DNA of 25,452 bases, taken from Actinobacteria bacterium UBA5975. Its GTDB lineage: Bacteria > Actinomycetota > Actinomycetes > Nanopelagicales > Nanopelagicaceae. The stretch lies in assembly GCA_002430075.1 (NCBI GenBank), contig DJBN01000084.1, positions 1 through 25,452 of the forward strand. The letters run 5' to 3'. The translations under genes and the position numbers were made by a program. Positions 16,132 through 24,533 of this stretch are shown here, piece by piece (the first letter of the stretch is position 1; each line of letters begins with the position of its first letter). A model generated the notes under the pieces. That model ran no database searches. It was not told where the DNA came from and saw only the letters and a program-made list of their open reading frames with translations.

Positions 16132-17307
16132 TTACCTTGCTTCCACTTCACGGTTATAAAGGCGCCTGTAATAAAAACCTGCTCCCCACATGATTGCGCC
16201 AACAATTGCAGCGATCATAAATAGCGTTACATGACCATAATTATCTAGCGCCAGTCCACCAAAAGTAGTTCCGGTTGCATTGCCAATGAACAGGAATCCG
16301 GCAAAGAGAGAAATCGCCGTAGCTTTTGCCTCAAATTGAATTGAAGTTATCCAGGCCTGTAGAGTTGTATGGAAGAAAACCCAAGCTATTCCTTGTAGAA
16401 AGACGCTAATTGCTACCGTAATAAGCGAAATTTTGAATGCTAATAGTAAATATGCCGTAAGACTTGCCGCTCCTCCAATATTAATCAAGCTAATTGTTGA
16501 CCATTTTTTAGTTACCTTGGCAACAAGTATTGACATGATCAAAACGCTAATTCCGTAGATGCTAGAAACTAAACCAGAAATGCTTGCACTATTGATTTCA
16601 CGTTCGAGGCTTGGAACAGTCATTGCAAATGTTCCGAGCAATACAAACCCTTCAATCATGACTAACAGGTACAGCCTTTTTGCCCACACGTTATTGTAAA
16701 TAGCCTTATATGTTTGTGGAACTGATAAGTGTACGACAGCGGGAATGTTATTTTCAATTGTGCGAATAGCTATCGCAAAGTAAATTGAAATTACGCCGAT
16801 TATTAAAAAGATTGCCCGCCAATTAAATTTTTCCACAAACATTCCTCCGAAGAATGTTCCTCCCATTAATCCAATAGCAACTCCGGCAGTTAACCGAGTT
16901 ATTAGTGGGTGTCTAATTTTTTCGTCTTTTACGGCATCACTAAAATAAATCATCGCTGATGGAAATGCCGCGGCCATACCGAACCCAGCAATAGTTCTGA
17001 CAGAAAAAAATAGCCACATTGACATTGGTAAGAAACAAATAAGGTTTGCAATTCCGCCAATAAGTAATGAGTATTGAATTGTTCGGATTCGACCAATGCG
17101 TTCTGACCAAAATCCCCATAAGGGTTGTGTAAATCCATAGGCCAGTAAGTATCCTGATGCTGCCGCAACGATGACCGAGAGACTGGTCTGGTAATAAACC
17201 GCAATTCCAATCATCATCGGCGCCATGACGGATCGGTCTAGAGATGTCACCATGGTTGCGGCGAAGAAATAGCGAGAAGCGCGCAATACTTCTTTAGAGA
17301 CCGCCAC
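16132..17307 (-). CDS. MFS transporter
   Basis: Polytopic membrane protein of 391 residues with about twelve hydrophobic segments. The family motif A loop is seen as GFWSERIGR (65-73) between TM2 and TM3, and a second-half counterpart is weaker. Substrate cannot be inferred from sequence; the downstream aldo/keto reductase suggests a small carbonyl, polyol or sugar-like compound. GTG at 17307 is preceded by GAGGTGA with good spacing. It is the first gene of a leftward pair, and a CAATCGATTG-centred palindrome 60-73 bases upstream suggests control by the LacI regulator at 4230, together with the divergent ABC importer. Confidence 0.88.
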   Translation of the reverse strand: MAVSKEVLRASRYFFAATMVTSLDRSVMAPMMIGIAVYYQTSLSVIVAAASGYLLAYGFTQPLWGFWSERIGRIRTIQYSLLIGGIANLICFLPMSMWLFFSVRTIAGFGMAAAFPSAMIYFSDAVKDEKIRHPLITRLTAGVAIGLMGGTFFGGMFVEKFNWRAIFLIIGVISIYFAIAIRTIENNIPAVVHLSVPQTYKAIYNNVWAKRLYLLVMIEGFVLLGTFAMTVPSLEREINSASISGLVSSIYGISVLIMSILVAKVTKKWSTISLINIGGAASLTAYLLLAFKISLITVAISVFLQGIAWVFFHTTLQAWITSIQFEAKATAISLFAGFLFIGNATGTTFGGLALDNYGHVTLFMIAAIVGAIMWGAGFYYRRLYNREVEAR

Positions 17308-17366
17308 TTTTCACCTCGTATCAAGAATTTCTACGGCCAACCGCCTGCTGAGAATAGCCATAAATG

Positions 17367-17380
17367 GGCAATCGATTGTC
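17367..17380. promoter_or_regulatory. LacI-type operator, second copy
   Basis: GGCAATCGATTGTC holds the perfect ten-base palindrome CAATCGATTG, identical to the core of the site at 4142, with one mismatched pair in the flanks. It lies upstream of the leftward MFS gene and about 90 bases before the importer's promoter box. Confidence 0.65.
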
Positions 17381-17466
17381 TCCGGGGATTCCTCACCCCT
17401 GGGGGAAATTACCGGAATCAGCCTTTATAACAATTTGATACCAACCAATTATTTACTCGAGAATCG

Positions 17467-17494
17467 TTGACGTGACCCCCCTTCTATGTAAAGA
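17467..17494 (+). promoter_or_regulatory. promoter of the ABC importer
   Basis: TTGACG (17467-17472), sixteen bases, then TAAAGA (17489-17494) as -35 and -10. The expected transcription start, about 17501, falls at the edge of the operator at 17502. Confidence 0.5.
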
Positions 17495-17501
17495 ATAAGG
17501 G

Positions 17502-17517
17502 ATGCAATCGTTTGCAT
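17502..17517. promoter_or_regulatory. LacI-type operator overlapping the importer's transcription start
   Basis: ATGCAATCGTTTGCAT is a 16-base inverted repeat with one mismatched pair and a central CpG. It lies between the candidate -10 box and the AAAGGGG ribosome site of the binding-protein gene, where repressor binding would block transcription. Confidence 0.7.
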
Positions 17518-17534
17518 AACTCAAAGGGGAAAAA

Positions 17535-18764
17535 ATGAATAACTCATATAAAGGCCTGCGAAAGACGGCTCTCGTTGCGGCAGTAACCGCACTTGGTCTT
17601 CTGATCACAGGTTGCGGAATAGGTTCAAGTAAAAATAGTGATCCGCTTGTTATCGGAATCTCTCTACCACTTACGGGAGACTTCGCGCAGCCTGGTGGAG
17701 CAGCTAAAAAGGGTTACGAAGTATGGGCATCACTTGTTAACGAAGATGGTGGCGTACTTGGCCAACAAGTCGAATTAAATATTCTTGATGATGCGAGCTC
17801 AGCTGAGCAAGTTGTTACAGATTACAACCGCCTGATTAATCAGGATAAGGTTCCACTAATTCTTGGAACTTTCTCATCACTTCTTAACTTCCCGGCATCA
17901 ACTGTTGCGGAAAATAACGAAATGGTTCTTGTCGCACCTGCAGGTGGATCTCCAAAGATCTTCGAACCAATGCCAAAGTATTACTTCTTTGCGCAGCAGG
18001 CAACAGCACCTCGTCAAGCTGAACCATTTGTTAATTACATCTTGTCTTTGCCTGAATCAGAGCGTCCAAAGACAGCGGCCTACGCAACAATGGATGATCC
18101 ATTCGCGGGTCCTGTAATTGCAAACATGCAGGCACTTTTCGAAGCAGCAGGAATTAAGACTGTTTATTCGAAGGTATATCCTCCAGAGACAACTAACTTC
18201 CAGCCATTTGCATCTGCAATTGCGAAAGCAAAGCCAGAGATCATTGCTCAAGGCGCAGTCTTTGAAGACGGTGTAAACCTTGCTAAGGGACTTATCCAGA
18301 TTGGTTACTCACCAAAGGCTATGTTCCAAACTTCAGCTCCAAGTAATGGTGCTCAGTACAGCGATGCCATTGGCCTTGCGAATACTGAAGGTATCTTCTA
18401 CGCAGTTTCATGGAGCGAGAAGGCACCTACACCTATGAATGCTGAGTTTGTTGCTCGCTACCAGAAGCTATTCGGCGCAGGGCTAGTTCCTGAAGAAGAC
18501 GCTGCTGATGCATTTGCTGCTGCTCAGGTTCTTCAAGCTGCTGTAGAAGGCACAGGGGGAACTGACAACCCGGCACTCGCAGATTGGCTACGAGCTAATG
18601 AGGTTCAAACAATTCTCGGACCATTGTCTTGGGATGAAATTGGACGCCCTCAAGGAGACTTCCTCCTAGCTCAATGGCAATCAGGTGAAGTAAATATTGT
18701 TGCTCCAGATGTCGCTAAGACTTCTAACAATCTGATCTTCCCTAAGCCAGCTTGGACAAAGTAA
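17535..18764 (+). CDS. branched-chain-amino-acid-type (HAAT) ABC transporter substrate-binding lipoprotein
   Basis: Extracytoplasmic receptor of 409 residues that delivers its ligand to the permease encoded downstream. A lipoprotein signal occupies the first 26 residues (basic start, hydrophobic core, lipobox ITGC with Cys27). The mature part is a type I periplasmic-binding fold beginning IGISLPLTGDFAQPGG, with a second-lobe KTVYSKVYPPETTNFQPFASAI stretch typical of the LivJ-like family. Family ligands include branched-chain amino acids, amides, urea and aromatic acids. The Gly-Ser-rich segment APAGGSPKIF, in place of the usual LivJ signature, suggests something other than leucine/valine. ATG follows AAAGGGG; a LacI-type operator lies just upstream and a strong hairpin follows the stop. 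Confidence 0.92.
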   Translation: MNNSYKGLRKTALVAAVTALGLLITGCGIGSSKNSDPLVIGISLPLTGDFAQPGGAAKKGYEVWASLVNEDGGVLGQQVELNILDDASSAEQVVTDYNRLINQDKVPLILGTFSSLLNFPASTVAENNEMVLVAPAGGSPKIFEPMPKYYFFAQQATAPRQAEPFVNYILSLPESERPKTAAYATMDDPFAGPVIANMQALFEAAGIKTVYSKVYPPETTNFQPFASAIAKAKPEIIAQGAVFEDGVNLAKGLIQIGYSPKAMFQTSAPSNGAQYSDAIGLANTEGIFYAVSWSEKAPTPMNAEFVARYQKLFGAGLVPEEDAADAFAAAQVLQAAVEGTGGTDNPALADWLRANEVQTILGPLSWDEIGRPQGDFLLAQWQSGEVNIVAPDVAKTSNNLIFPKPAWTK

Positions 18765-18786
18765 TAATCTAAAAGAAAATATCACT

Positions 18787-18830
18787 ATCAAAGTGAAGCT
18801 GCACGTAAATTTGTGCAGCTTCACTTTGAT
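18787..18830 (+). terminator. 18-base-pair perfect hairpin after the binding-protein gene
   Basis: Perfect arms at 18787-18804 and 18813-18830 around an eight-base loop. Only a weak TATTTAG follows, so full intrinsic termination is doubtful. In ABC operons such stems commonly protect the binding-protein mRNA or reduce read-through, giving more receptor than permease. It ends 25 bases before the permease start. Confidence 0.8.
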
Positions 18831-18855
18831 TATTTAGAACCGGAGAAGAGTCGTT

Positions 18856-19728
18856 TTGGAAATCATTCAAGTTTTATCGTACGGAATTTTGTTAGGTGGA
18901 CTTTATTCACTACTTTCTTCGGGGCTCGCACTCATCTTTGGAGTTTTGGACATTGTAAATGTCGCACAAGGTGCCTTCCTTGTATCTGGCGCCTTTCTCA
19001 CATGGCAAATTTGGGATTTAACTGGCATTGAGCCAATCCTTCTAATTCCTGTTGTTGCGCTCCTCTGGTTTGGTTTGGGAATAATTATTTATAGGACTCT
19101 CTTCGTCAGAGTCGCTCCCCAAGGTCCGTCTATGACAGTTCTGCTCTCATTTGGCCTTGCCCTCATTATTGAAGGTGCACTCAATCTAATTTTTGGAAAT
19201 AAGTTCAAATCAGTCCAAACTAGTTACAGTCTGCAGTCTTACAAATTGGGAGAAATTAATTTTCCTGCACCGCAAGTTATTGCCAGTCTCGCTGCCGCTG
19301 TGGTCTTAGTTCTTTTGTACCTATACCTGATGCTTTCTTGGGCCGGACGAGCACTACGAGCTACGGCTCAAAATCGGGATGGCGCAGCGCTGATTGGAAT
19401 TTCACATCGAAAAATTTCCTCATTTGCCTATGGGCTTGGAATGGCTACTGCGGGTGCAGGAGGCGTATTAATTTCAGTCTCATATCCAATTTATCCAGCT
19501 ACTCACTATGAATGGATCTCTAAACTGCTGGGAATCATTGTGCTCGGCGGCATGGGAAGTATCCCTGGTGCAATCATTGGATCGATGTTGCTCGGAATAG
19601 TTGAAGCAGCAGGCAATACATATGCTCCGCAGTGGACAATTCTATTTTTCTACGGAGTAATAATTCTTTCGCTCCTATTTAAACCAGAAGGCCTACTTGG
19701 TGCACGTTCTCGAAAGGATTCTGTGTGA
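18856..19728 (+). CDS. HAAT-family ABC permease, LivH type
   Basis: Membrane subunit of 290 residues with about eight hydrophobic segments. It opens with EIIQVLSYGILLGGLYSLLSSGLALIFGVLDIVN, the standard LivH start, and has GKFSHR-like AQNRDGAALIGIS and the GGMGSIPGAIIGSMLLGIVE stretch near the C-terminus. It forms the channel with the LivM half of the next protein. The start is TTG, preceded by GGAGAAGAG with ten bases between. The GTGA overlap with the next gene indicates translational coupling. Confidence 0.92.
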   Translation: MEIIQVLSYGILLGGLYSLLSSGLALIFGVLDIVNVAQGAFLVSGAFLTWQIWDLTGIEPILLIPVVALLWFGLGIIIYRTLFVRVAPQGPSMTVLLSFGLALIIEGALNLIFGNKFKSVQTSYSLQSYKLGEINFPAPQVIASLAAAVVLVLLYLYLMLSWAGRALRATAQNRDGAALIGISHRKISSFAYGLGMATAGAGGVLISVSYPIYPATHYEWISKLLGIIVLGGMGSIPGAIIGSMLLGIVEAAGNTYAPQWTILFFYGVIILSLLFKPEGLLGARSRKDSV

Positions 19729-21548
19729 AATCTCTACGCTTCACTAAAGCTAAAAAAATTGCGGTGCTTTTCTGGGCAATTCTTATTTTAATCCCAGTAT
19801 TGCTACCTGACAGCCAATACGAGCAATCCTTACTTATTGTCTGCTTTCTCTTTGCAATTATGGCTAGCGGATGGAACATTTTAAGTGGGTTAGCCGGTTA
19901 TGTCTCACTTGGCCATAGCGTCTTCCTCGGGGTTGGCATGTACACGGGAGCGATTCTTGGTCGCGAGACCGGGGTATTCACTTTCTACTTCGCCCCGATT
20001 GGCATGCTCACTGCAATGGCATTTGCGTTCTTACTTGGCTCAATTACTTTGCGAACCCGCAGCCATGCCTTCGTAATTATTACAATTGCAATCTTGCTCT
20101 CTGTTCAACTCATCGTTTCCAATTGGGTTGAACTAACGGGCGGTTCAAATGGAATTATCTTCAGATCCCCCTCCTGGGCAAGAACTGCAGGAAACACCCC
20201 TTACTACTACATGTTTTTAGTTGTTCTCGTTCTCACGGTAGCCCTAGTTCGGTTTATTATGAACGCAAGATTGGGGGCCGGTTTTATTTCAATTCGCGAC
20301 GACGAATCTAAGGCGGCGTCTATCGGTATCAATACAACTCAATACAAGGTAATTGCGTACTGTCTTAGCGCAGCTCCTTATGGACTCGTAGGGGCTATTT
20401 ACTCCCAGTATCTGGGCTTTATAAATCCAACAGGCTCATTCAGTATTCTAATCAGCGTTTACTTAGTCTTGGCAGCTCTTGTTGGCGGCAAGGGCACGCT
20501 CTGGGGGCCAGTATTTGGAGGCTTCTTCATTGCCTTTGCTAATGAAGCATCAACTGTCTTTTCAGGCGGAATTAGCGCCCGCGTACTTATCATGGGTGTT
20601 GTTCTCGTATTTACAGTGATGTTTGTCCCGCAAGGATTACTTGTTTCGGTCGCGACGATGCTGAGGAAGCGTTTAGCAAAAGACAAGACTGTTGAATTTA
20701 TTAATCAAGCTGCAATCGCTGAGCGAGATGCGCCGCTTAATTTGAATAATGTGAAGCGAGCGCCATCAAAGGCTAAGGCTGACTCAAGCGAATCGATCCT
20801 TCAGGTTAAGGGCTTATATAAGAGCTTCGGCGGCGTTAAAGCTGTCAATGGTGTCACCATGGATATTAAACGTGGCAGCATTACAGGCCTTATCGGTCCA
20901 AATGGCTCAGGTAAAACCACGCTTTTTAATTGCATTACGGGTACATACGGTGCAGATTCTGGAATAGTGATATTTAACGGAACAGATATTACAAAGATGC
21001 AACCTTGGACCAGGGCTCACATGGGCATGGGAAGAACTTTCCAAATTACTAAATTATTTAAATCGATGTCGGTTCTAGATAATTTGGTCGCGCCTCTTGA
21101 AAAGCCAAGTGCTCGCAACATGCTTGCAAATAAAATGCAGGGAGAAGAAGTAGAGCGTGCTCGAGAAATTCTCGACTTTATGGGTTTAAGTTCATTTGAA
21201 AAATCAAATGTTTCCGCACTGAGTTTTGGACAACAGAAATTAGTAGAGTTTGCACAGATTCTAATGTTGAGACCAGACATAGTTATGCTTGATGAGCCTG
21301 CTAGCGGAATCAATCCAACGTTAATCGAAAGATTAAGTAAAGCCATTAAGAAACTCAATGATGCAGGAACAACTTTCCTTATTGTCGAACATAATATTCC
21401 GCTGGTACTTGGTCTATGTGATTACATACACGTCTTGTCTGCGGGTGAAATAATGGTCTCTGGTACTCCAGAAGAAGTAAGAAATAACGAAGCAGTAATC
21501 GAGGCCTACCTAGGGCCGGACACACTTCTGGAGGGCTTAGATGTCTAA
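19725..21548 (+). CDS. fused HAAT permease (LivM) and ATPase (LivG)
   Basis: A 607-residue fusion of what are normally two proteins. Residues 1 to about 315 are a LivM permease with many hydrophobic segments, including WNILSGLAGYVSLGHSVFLGVG, the conserved family loop, and IRDDESKAASIGIN. A roughly 40-residue charged linker follows, then a LivG ATPase: ILQVKGLYKSFGGVKAV, Walker A GPNGSGKTT (391-399), signature LSFGQQ (499-504), Walker B Asp523-Glu524, and the H-loop His in VEHN near 556. GTG at 19725 follows AAAGGA and overlaps the LivH stop. Fusions of this kind are known in the family. It shares eight bases with livF. Confidence 0.93.
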   Translation: MKSLRFTKAKKIAVLFWAILILIPVLLPDSQYEQSLLIVCFLFAIMASGWNILSGLAGYVSLGHSVFLGVGMYTGAILGRETGVFTFYFAPIGMLTAMAFAFLLGSITLRTRSHAFVIITIAILLSVQLIVSNWVELTGGSNGIIFRSPSWARTAGNTPYYYMFLVVLVLTVALVRFIMNARLGAGFISIRDDESKAASIGINTTQYKVIAYCLSAAPYGLVGAIYSQYLGFINPTGSFSILISVYLVLAALVGGKGTLWGPVFGGFFIAFANEASTVFSGGISARVLIMGVVLVFTVMFVPQGLLVSVATMLRKRLAKDKTVEFINQAAIAERDAPLNLNNVKRAPSKAKADSSESILQVKGLYKSFGGVKAVNGVTMDIKRGSITGLIGPNGSGKTTLFNCITGTYGADSGIVIFNGTDITKMQPWTRAHMGMGRTFQITKLFKSMSVLDNLVAPLEKPSARNMLANKMQGEEVERAREILDFMGLSSFEKSNVSALSFGQQKLVEFAQILMLRPDIVMLDEPASGINPTLIERLSKAIKKLNDAGTTFLIVEHNIPLVLGLCDYIHVLSAGEIMVSGTPEEVRNNEAVIEAYLGPDTLLEGLDV

Positions 21549-22266
21549 TTCAGCGCTAACGTTAAAGAATGTTTTTGCAGGTTACGGTGGAGGAATGGTT
21601 CTCCAAGGCCTCGACCTAGAGGTCCGCAAGGGAAGTATTACCTGCATCGTCGGCCCTAATGGGGCTGGCAAAAGCACTGTTTTCCGCGTGATTAGCGGAC
21701 TTCTTAAAGCATCTGAAGGTGACGTTCTACTGGCTGGTGAGTCAATTAAATCACTATCGCCAGCTGAAATATTGGAAAATGGAGTTACGCAAGTTCCTCA
21801 ATCCAGAGCGCTCTTTCCAGAGATGAGCGTTAAGGAAAATATCCTCATGGGGGGATATTTAATTCGAAAGAACCCAAAGTTGCTCAAGGAGCGCATGGCG
21901 ATGGTTGAAGAGATGATTCCAATCGTCAGAGAACGTGCGAGCCAACCGGCTGGACACTTATCAGGTGGGCAGCGTCGTATGGTTGAGATTGCACGAACAC
22001 TTATTTTAGATCCATCCTTGATTTTGATGGATGAGCCATCGCTCGGACTGGACCCTAAATCTGTTGCTCTTGTTTCTGAATTAATCAAGAGAATGACTAA
22101 AGATGGGCGAACAGTGCTACTCATTGAACAGAATGTGCGACTCGGCATGTATCTTGCAAACGATGGCGTAGTCATGGAAGCTGGAAAAGTTCGTATTTCA
22201 GCCCCTGCTAAAGATATTGCTGGAGACCCTGAAGTTGCTTCTATGTACTTAGGTAAAACTAAGTAG
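21541..22266 (+). CDS. HAAT-family ABC ATPase, LivF type
   Basis: Second nucleotide-binding subunit, 241 residues, standard for LivF. Walker A GPNGAGKST (38-46), the LivF-specific VPQSRALFPEMSVKENILMGGY, signature LSGGQ (140-144), Walker B Asp164-Glu165 in LMDEPSLGLDP, and LIEQN (194-198) where the H-loop His is replaced by Gln, as is usual for LivF. ATG overlaps the previous gene by eight bases and has a strong GGAGG site six bases upstream. It is the last gene of the importer operon and completes a full transporter (lipoprotein, LivH, LivM-LivG, LivF). The next gene converges from six bases away. Confidence 0.94.
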   Translation: MSNSALTLKNVFAGYGGGMVLQGLDLEVRKGSITCIVGPNGAGKSTVFRVISGLLKASEGDVLLAGESIKSLSPAEILENGVTQVPQSRALFPEMSVKENILMGGYLIRKNPKLLKERMAMVEEMIPIVRERASQPAGHLSGGQRRMVEIARTLILDPSLILMDEPSLGLDPKSVALVSELIKRMTKDGRTVLLIEQNVRLGMYLANDGVVMEAGKVRISAPAKDIAGDPEVASMYLGKTK

Positions 22267-22268
22267 TT

Positions 22269-22299
22269 ATCACTAGCGCTGCAATAAACCACTAGTGAT
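22269..22299. repeat. inverted repeat ATCACTAG-N15-CTAGTGAT at the importer/M24 junction
   Basis: Perfect eight-base arms spanning the end of the convergent M24 gene just after the livF stop. No U-tract on either strand. It may act as a bidirectional 3' end stem for both transcripts. Confidence 0.4.
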
Positions 22300-23412
22300 G
22301 TGATGGATATCTTCAAAACCATCACTTGTCACGATTACCATTTCGCCGGTCTGGACTCCAGCCGAGTGATCAATTGTTGTGACGTTAGGTTGTAAAACTA
22401 TTGCCATGCCCGCTTCGATAGTTAGGTCGGGAGCATGCATTGGAATTCTCGAACGTGAAGTTCCTATTGGTTCCAGATATCCAGCCCCTAAACCATGAAA
22501 TAAATCATCGGTCGTAGTGAAACCAGCCTCTTCAATAATTGAAGAGGCTGCAATGAGATCAAGGGCGCTGATGCCCGGCTTCAAAATCTTTCTCATTCTA
22601 GCAAGAGTTTCATCTGCTACAGCATGAAGTTCTTTATATTGCGCAGTTGGTTCGCCAATTGTGACAGTACGTAAAACTTGGCCTGGATATTCAGCGCTTG
22701 CACTCGCACTAATTTCAAAAGTGATAGCTGAATTTTCTCTAACAATTCTTCCTTCGGGAAATTGTGACGGTACATCTCGATCGGGTGCGTTCATATCAGC
22801 AACGCAGATATAACAAATGTGATCTCGTCCGCCTGCAACCGTGTATCCAGAACGCGCATTGGCAAATATCTGCCAATCAGAGGCGCCAATTTTGCAGGAC
22901 TCAATGAGCTCTTGTGCGCCTAAATCAGTGACTTTAGCCCCTGCTCGCAGAATTTCAACCTCTTCTACACTCTTTATCGCACGCATTTTTGCATGTGCTT
23001 TATCAAGTGTAATTAAAGTTATATCTAGCTTTGAGGCAATCTTTCTAACATCACCTGTCGCAGTACCAATAGTTGCCAGCGATTTTCCTTTGAAAGAGGT
23101 AAGAGCCTTTTCTACTGCATCTATGTCATAGACAAAAACCTGTGTTTCTTGCGCAGTTCTCTTGGCCGCAGGGGTGTGGTTCTGAAAAAGTATCCACAGA
23201 AGTGATTCTTTTTCGGTCAAGAGGTTTAGCGCCAACCTTGTTGTTCCCCACCCTGTAAGCCAGGTAGAGACCACGCCACTCTTATTTTCGCCAAAAGTTA
23301 AGACAGCAGAGCAATCGTGTTCCTTAGCCAATGCAATTGTCTGCCGATGTCTAGCTTGGTATTCGCTATTACTAAAACGAGAATCTACGAGTAGCATTGG
23401 GTAAGCATGCAT
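22273..23412 (-). CDS. M24-fold protein lacking most metal ligands, creatinase/amidinohydrolase-like
   Basis: About 380 residues: a creatinase-type N-terminal domain, then an M24 domain. The dinuclear-metal ligands are largely replaced. The first Asp position is Glu233 (ITFEISAS), the second falls at Gln245 (PGQVLRT), the first Glu is Gln341 (IVLQPN), and the last lies at Gly356 with a Glu one residue later (QTGEMVIVT). His306 (FHGLGAGYLEP) is retained. Loss of the metal site with a kept His is what creatinase shows, so a metal-independent C-N hydrolase is a reasonable inference; a regulatory pseudoenzyme is the alternative. Start uncertain: ATG 23412 preferred, as TTG 23469 would overlap the divergent hydrolase gene. 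It is convergent with the importer. Confidence 0.75.
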   Translation of the reverse strand: MHAYPMLLVDSRFSNSEYQARHRQTIALAKEHDCSAVLTFGENKSGVVSTWLTGWGTTRLALNLLTEKESLLWILFQNHTPAAKRTAQETQVFVYDIDAVEKALTSFKGKSLATIGTATGDVRKIASKLDITLITLDKAHAKMRAIKSVEEVEILRAGAKVTDLGAQELIESCKIGASDWQIFANARSGYTVAGGRDHICYICVADMNAPDRDVPSQFPEGRIVRENSAITFEISASASAEYPGQVLRTVTIGEPTAQYKELHAVADETLARMRKILKPGISALDLIAASSIIEEAGFTTTDDLFHGLGAGYLEPIGTSRSRIPMHAPDLTIEAGMAIVLQPNVTTIDHSAGVQTGEMVIVTSDGFEDIHHITSGLLQR

Positions 23413-23456
23413 TAATTGGGCTCTTTTAACAACATACTTTTGAAAGGTAAATCTCC

Positions 23457-24533
23457 GTGAGTGATTCAAAGGATCAACTTGTAAGCGAAGCTATTTCACA
23501 TTGGGCTCCCCGTTTCACAACAAATGGTGTTTCGGTTTCAGATTTCACAAGGGTTACAAACTCTGTCGATAAGTGGGCTGACTGGGCAGATGCTTGGGGA
23601 GCAGCTGGACAAGTTATTGAGGATCTTGGACGAGAAGCACTTAAGGAGAATCGTTTCTTATCTGCCGGAACGCATCTGAGCCAAGCTGCTGTCTATTATC
23701 ACTTTGGGAAATTTGTCTATGTTGATTACCCAGAAAAAATGAAGGCTCTTCATCAACGTGCTGTGAAATGTTTGAATGACGCTCTTCCCTATTTAACACC
23801 TGCAGCAGAGAGAGTTGAAATTCAATATAAGAATTTCCCAATGCCAGGTATTTTACGCAAGCCTCTTAGCGTTACATCTCCTCCAATCGTAATAATGGTC
23901 AGCGGACTTGATTCAACTAAAGAGGAACTCCGTTCGACTGAGGCGCTCTTTTTGGAACGCGGGCTTGCAACTCTTTCTATAGACGGTCCAGGACAAGGCG
24001 AATCAGAATATGTATTGCCTATCGAAGGCGCTTGGGAGAACGTCGCTAAAGCAGTGGTTGATTACCTAGAGACCCGTACCGATATAGACCATCAAAGAAT
24101 CGGTGTGTGGGGCGTGAGTCTTGGCGGTTACTACGCTCCACGAATGGCATCCGGTGAAAAGCGAATCAAAGCGTGTGCAGCACTTGCTGGGCCATTTAAT
24201 TTTGGCGAATGTTGGGATGATTTGCCAGAGCTTACGCGACGAACTTTTACCTTCCGTGCTCATCAAGATAATCAGGTAGACGGAAAGGCTGTGGCAAATA
24301 CGCTCTCACTTGAAGAAGCTGGAAAGAATATTAAATGTCCTCTACTGCTCATTTTCGGTGAGATGGATCGCCTGATTCCAAGCGAGCAGGCTAGAAAGGT
24401 CCAGAAATTGACTGGCGCAGAATTGCTGATGCTTCCTGATGGAAATCACGGCCTTATGAACGTTGCTGCTAAGCACAGATATAAGACTGCAGATTGGATG
24501 GAACGTCACCTCAAAGGTATTTCTCATGGCTAA
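23457..24533 (+). CDS. alpha/beta hydrolase resembling 2,6-dihydroxypseudooxynicotine (C-C) hydrolase
   Basis: 358 residues: a helical N-terminal domain (about 1-110) precedes the alpha/beta-hydrolase core. The triad can be placed as Ser221 in GVSLGG, Asp304 in GEMDRLIP and His331 in DGNHGLMN, with Glu251 in GPFNFGECW thirty residues after the Ser. The layout and spacing recall the Arthrobacter enzyme that cleaves a C-C bond in nicotine breakdown (triad plus an extra Glu, from memory). FrsA-like esterases are the alternative. GTG at 23457 follows AAAGG. It overlaps the flavin oxidoreductase by eight bases, so the two form an operon divergent from the creatinase-like M24 gene and next to the importer. 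Confidence 0.78.
   Translation: MSDSKDQLVSEAISHWAPRFTTNGVSVSDFTRVTNSVDKWADWADAWGAAGQVIEDLGREALKENRFLSAGTHLSQAAVYYHFGKFVYVDYPEKMKALHQRAVKCLNDALPYLTPAAERVEIQYKNFPMPGILRKPLSVTSPPIVIMVSGLDSTKEELRSTEALFLERGLATLSIDGPGQGESEYVLPIEGAWENVAKAVVDYLETRTDIDHQRIGVWGVSLGGYYAPRMASGEKRIKACAALAGPFNFGECWDDLPELTRRTFTFRAHQDNQVDGKAVANTLSLEEAGKNIKCPLLLIFGEMDRLIPSEQARKVQKLTGAELLMLPDGNHGLMNVAAKHRYKTADWMERHLKGISHG

Noticed and set aside
17381..17416. TCCGG...CCGGA arms around a CCCCTGGGG stretch upstream of the importer
   Set aside because: The inner and outer repeats do not share a centre, the arms are short, and it lies upstream of the likely promoter; no function can be supported.
21798..22325. Open frame of 175 codons on the - strand
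   Set aside because: It is antisense to livF and is Ser/Ile-rich low-complexity sequence, as expected from the complement of a coding gene.
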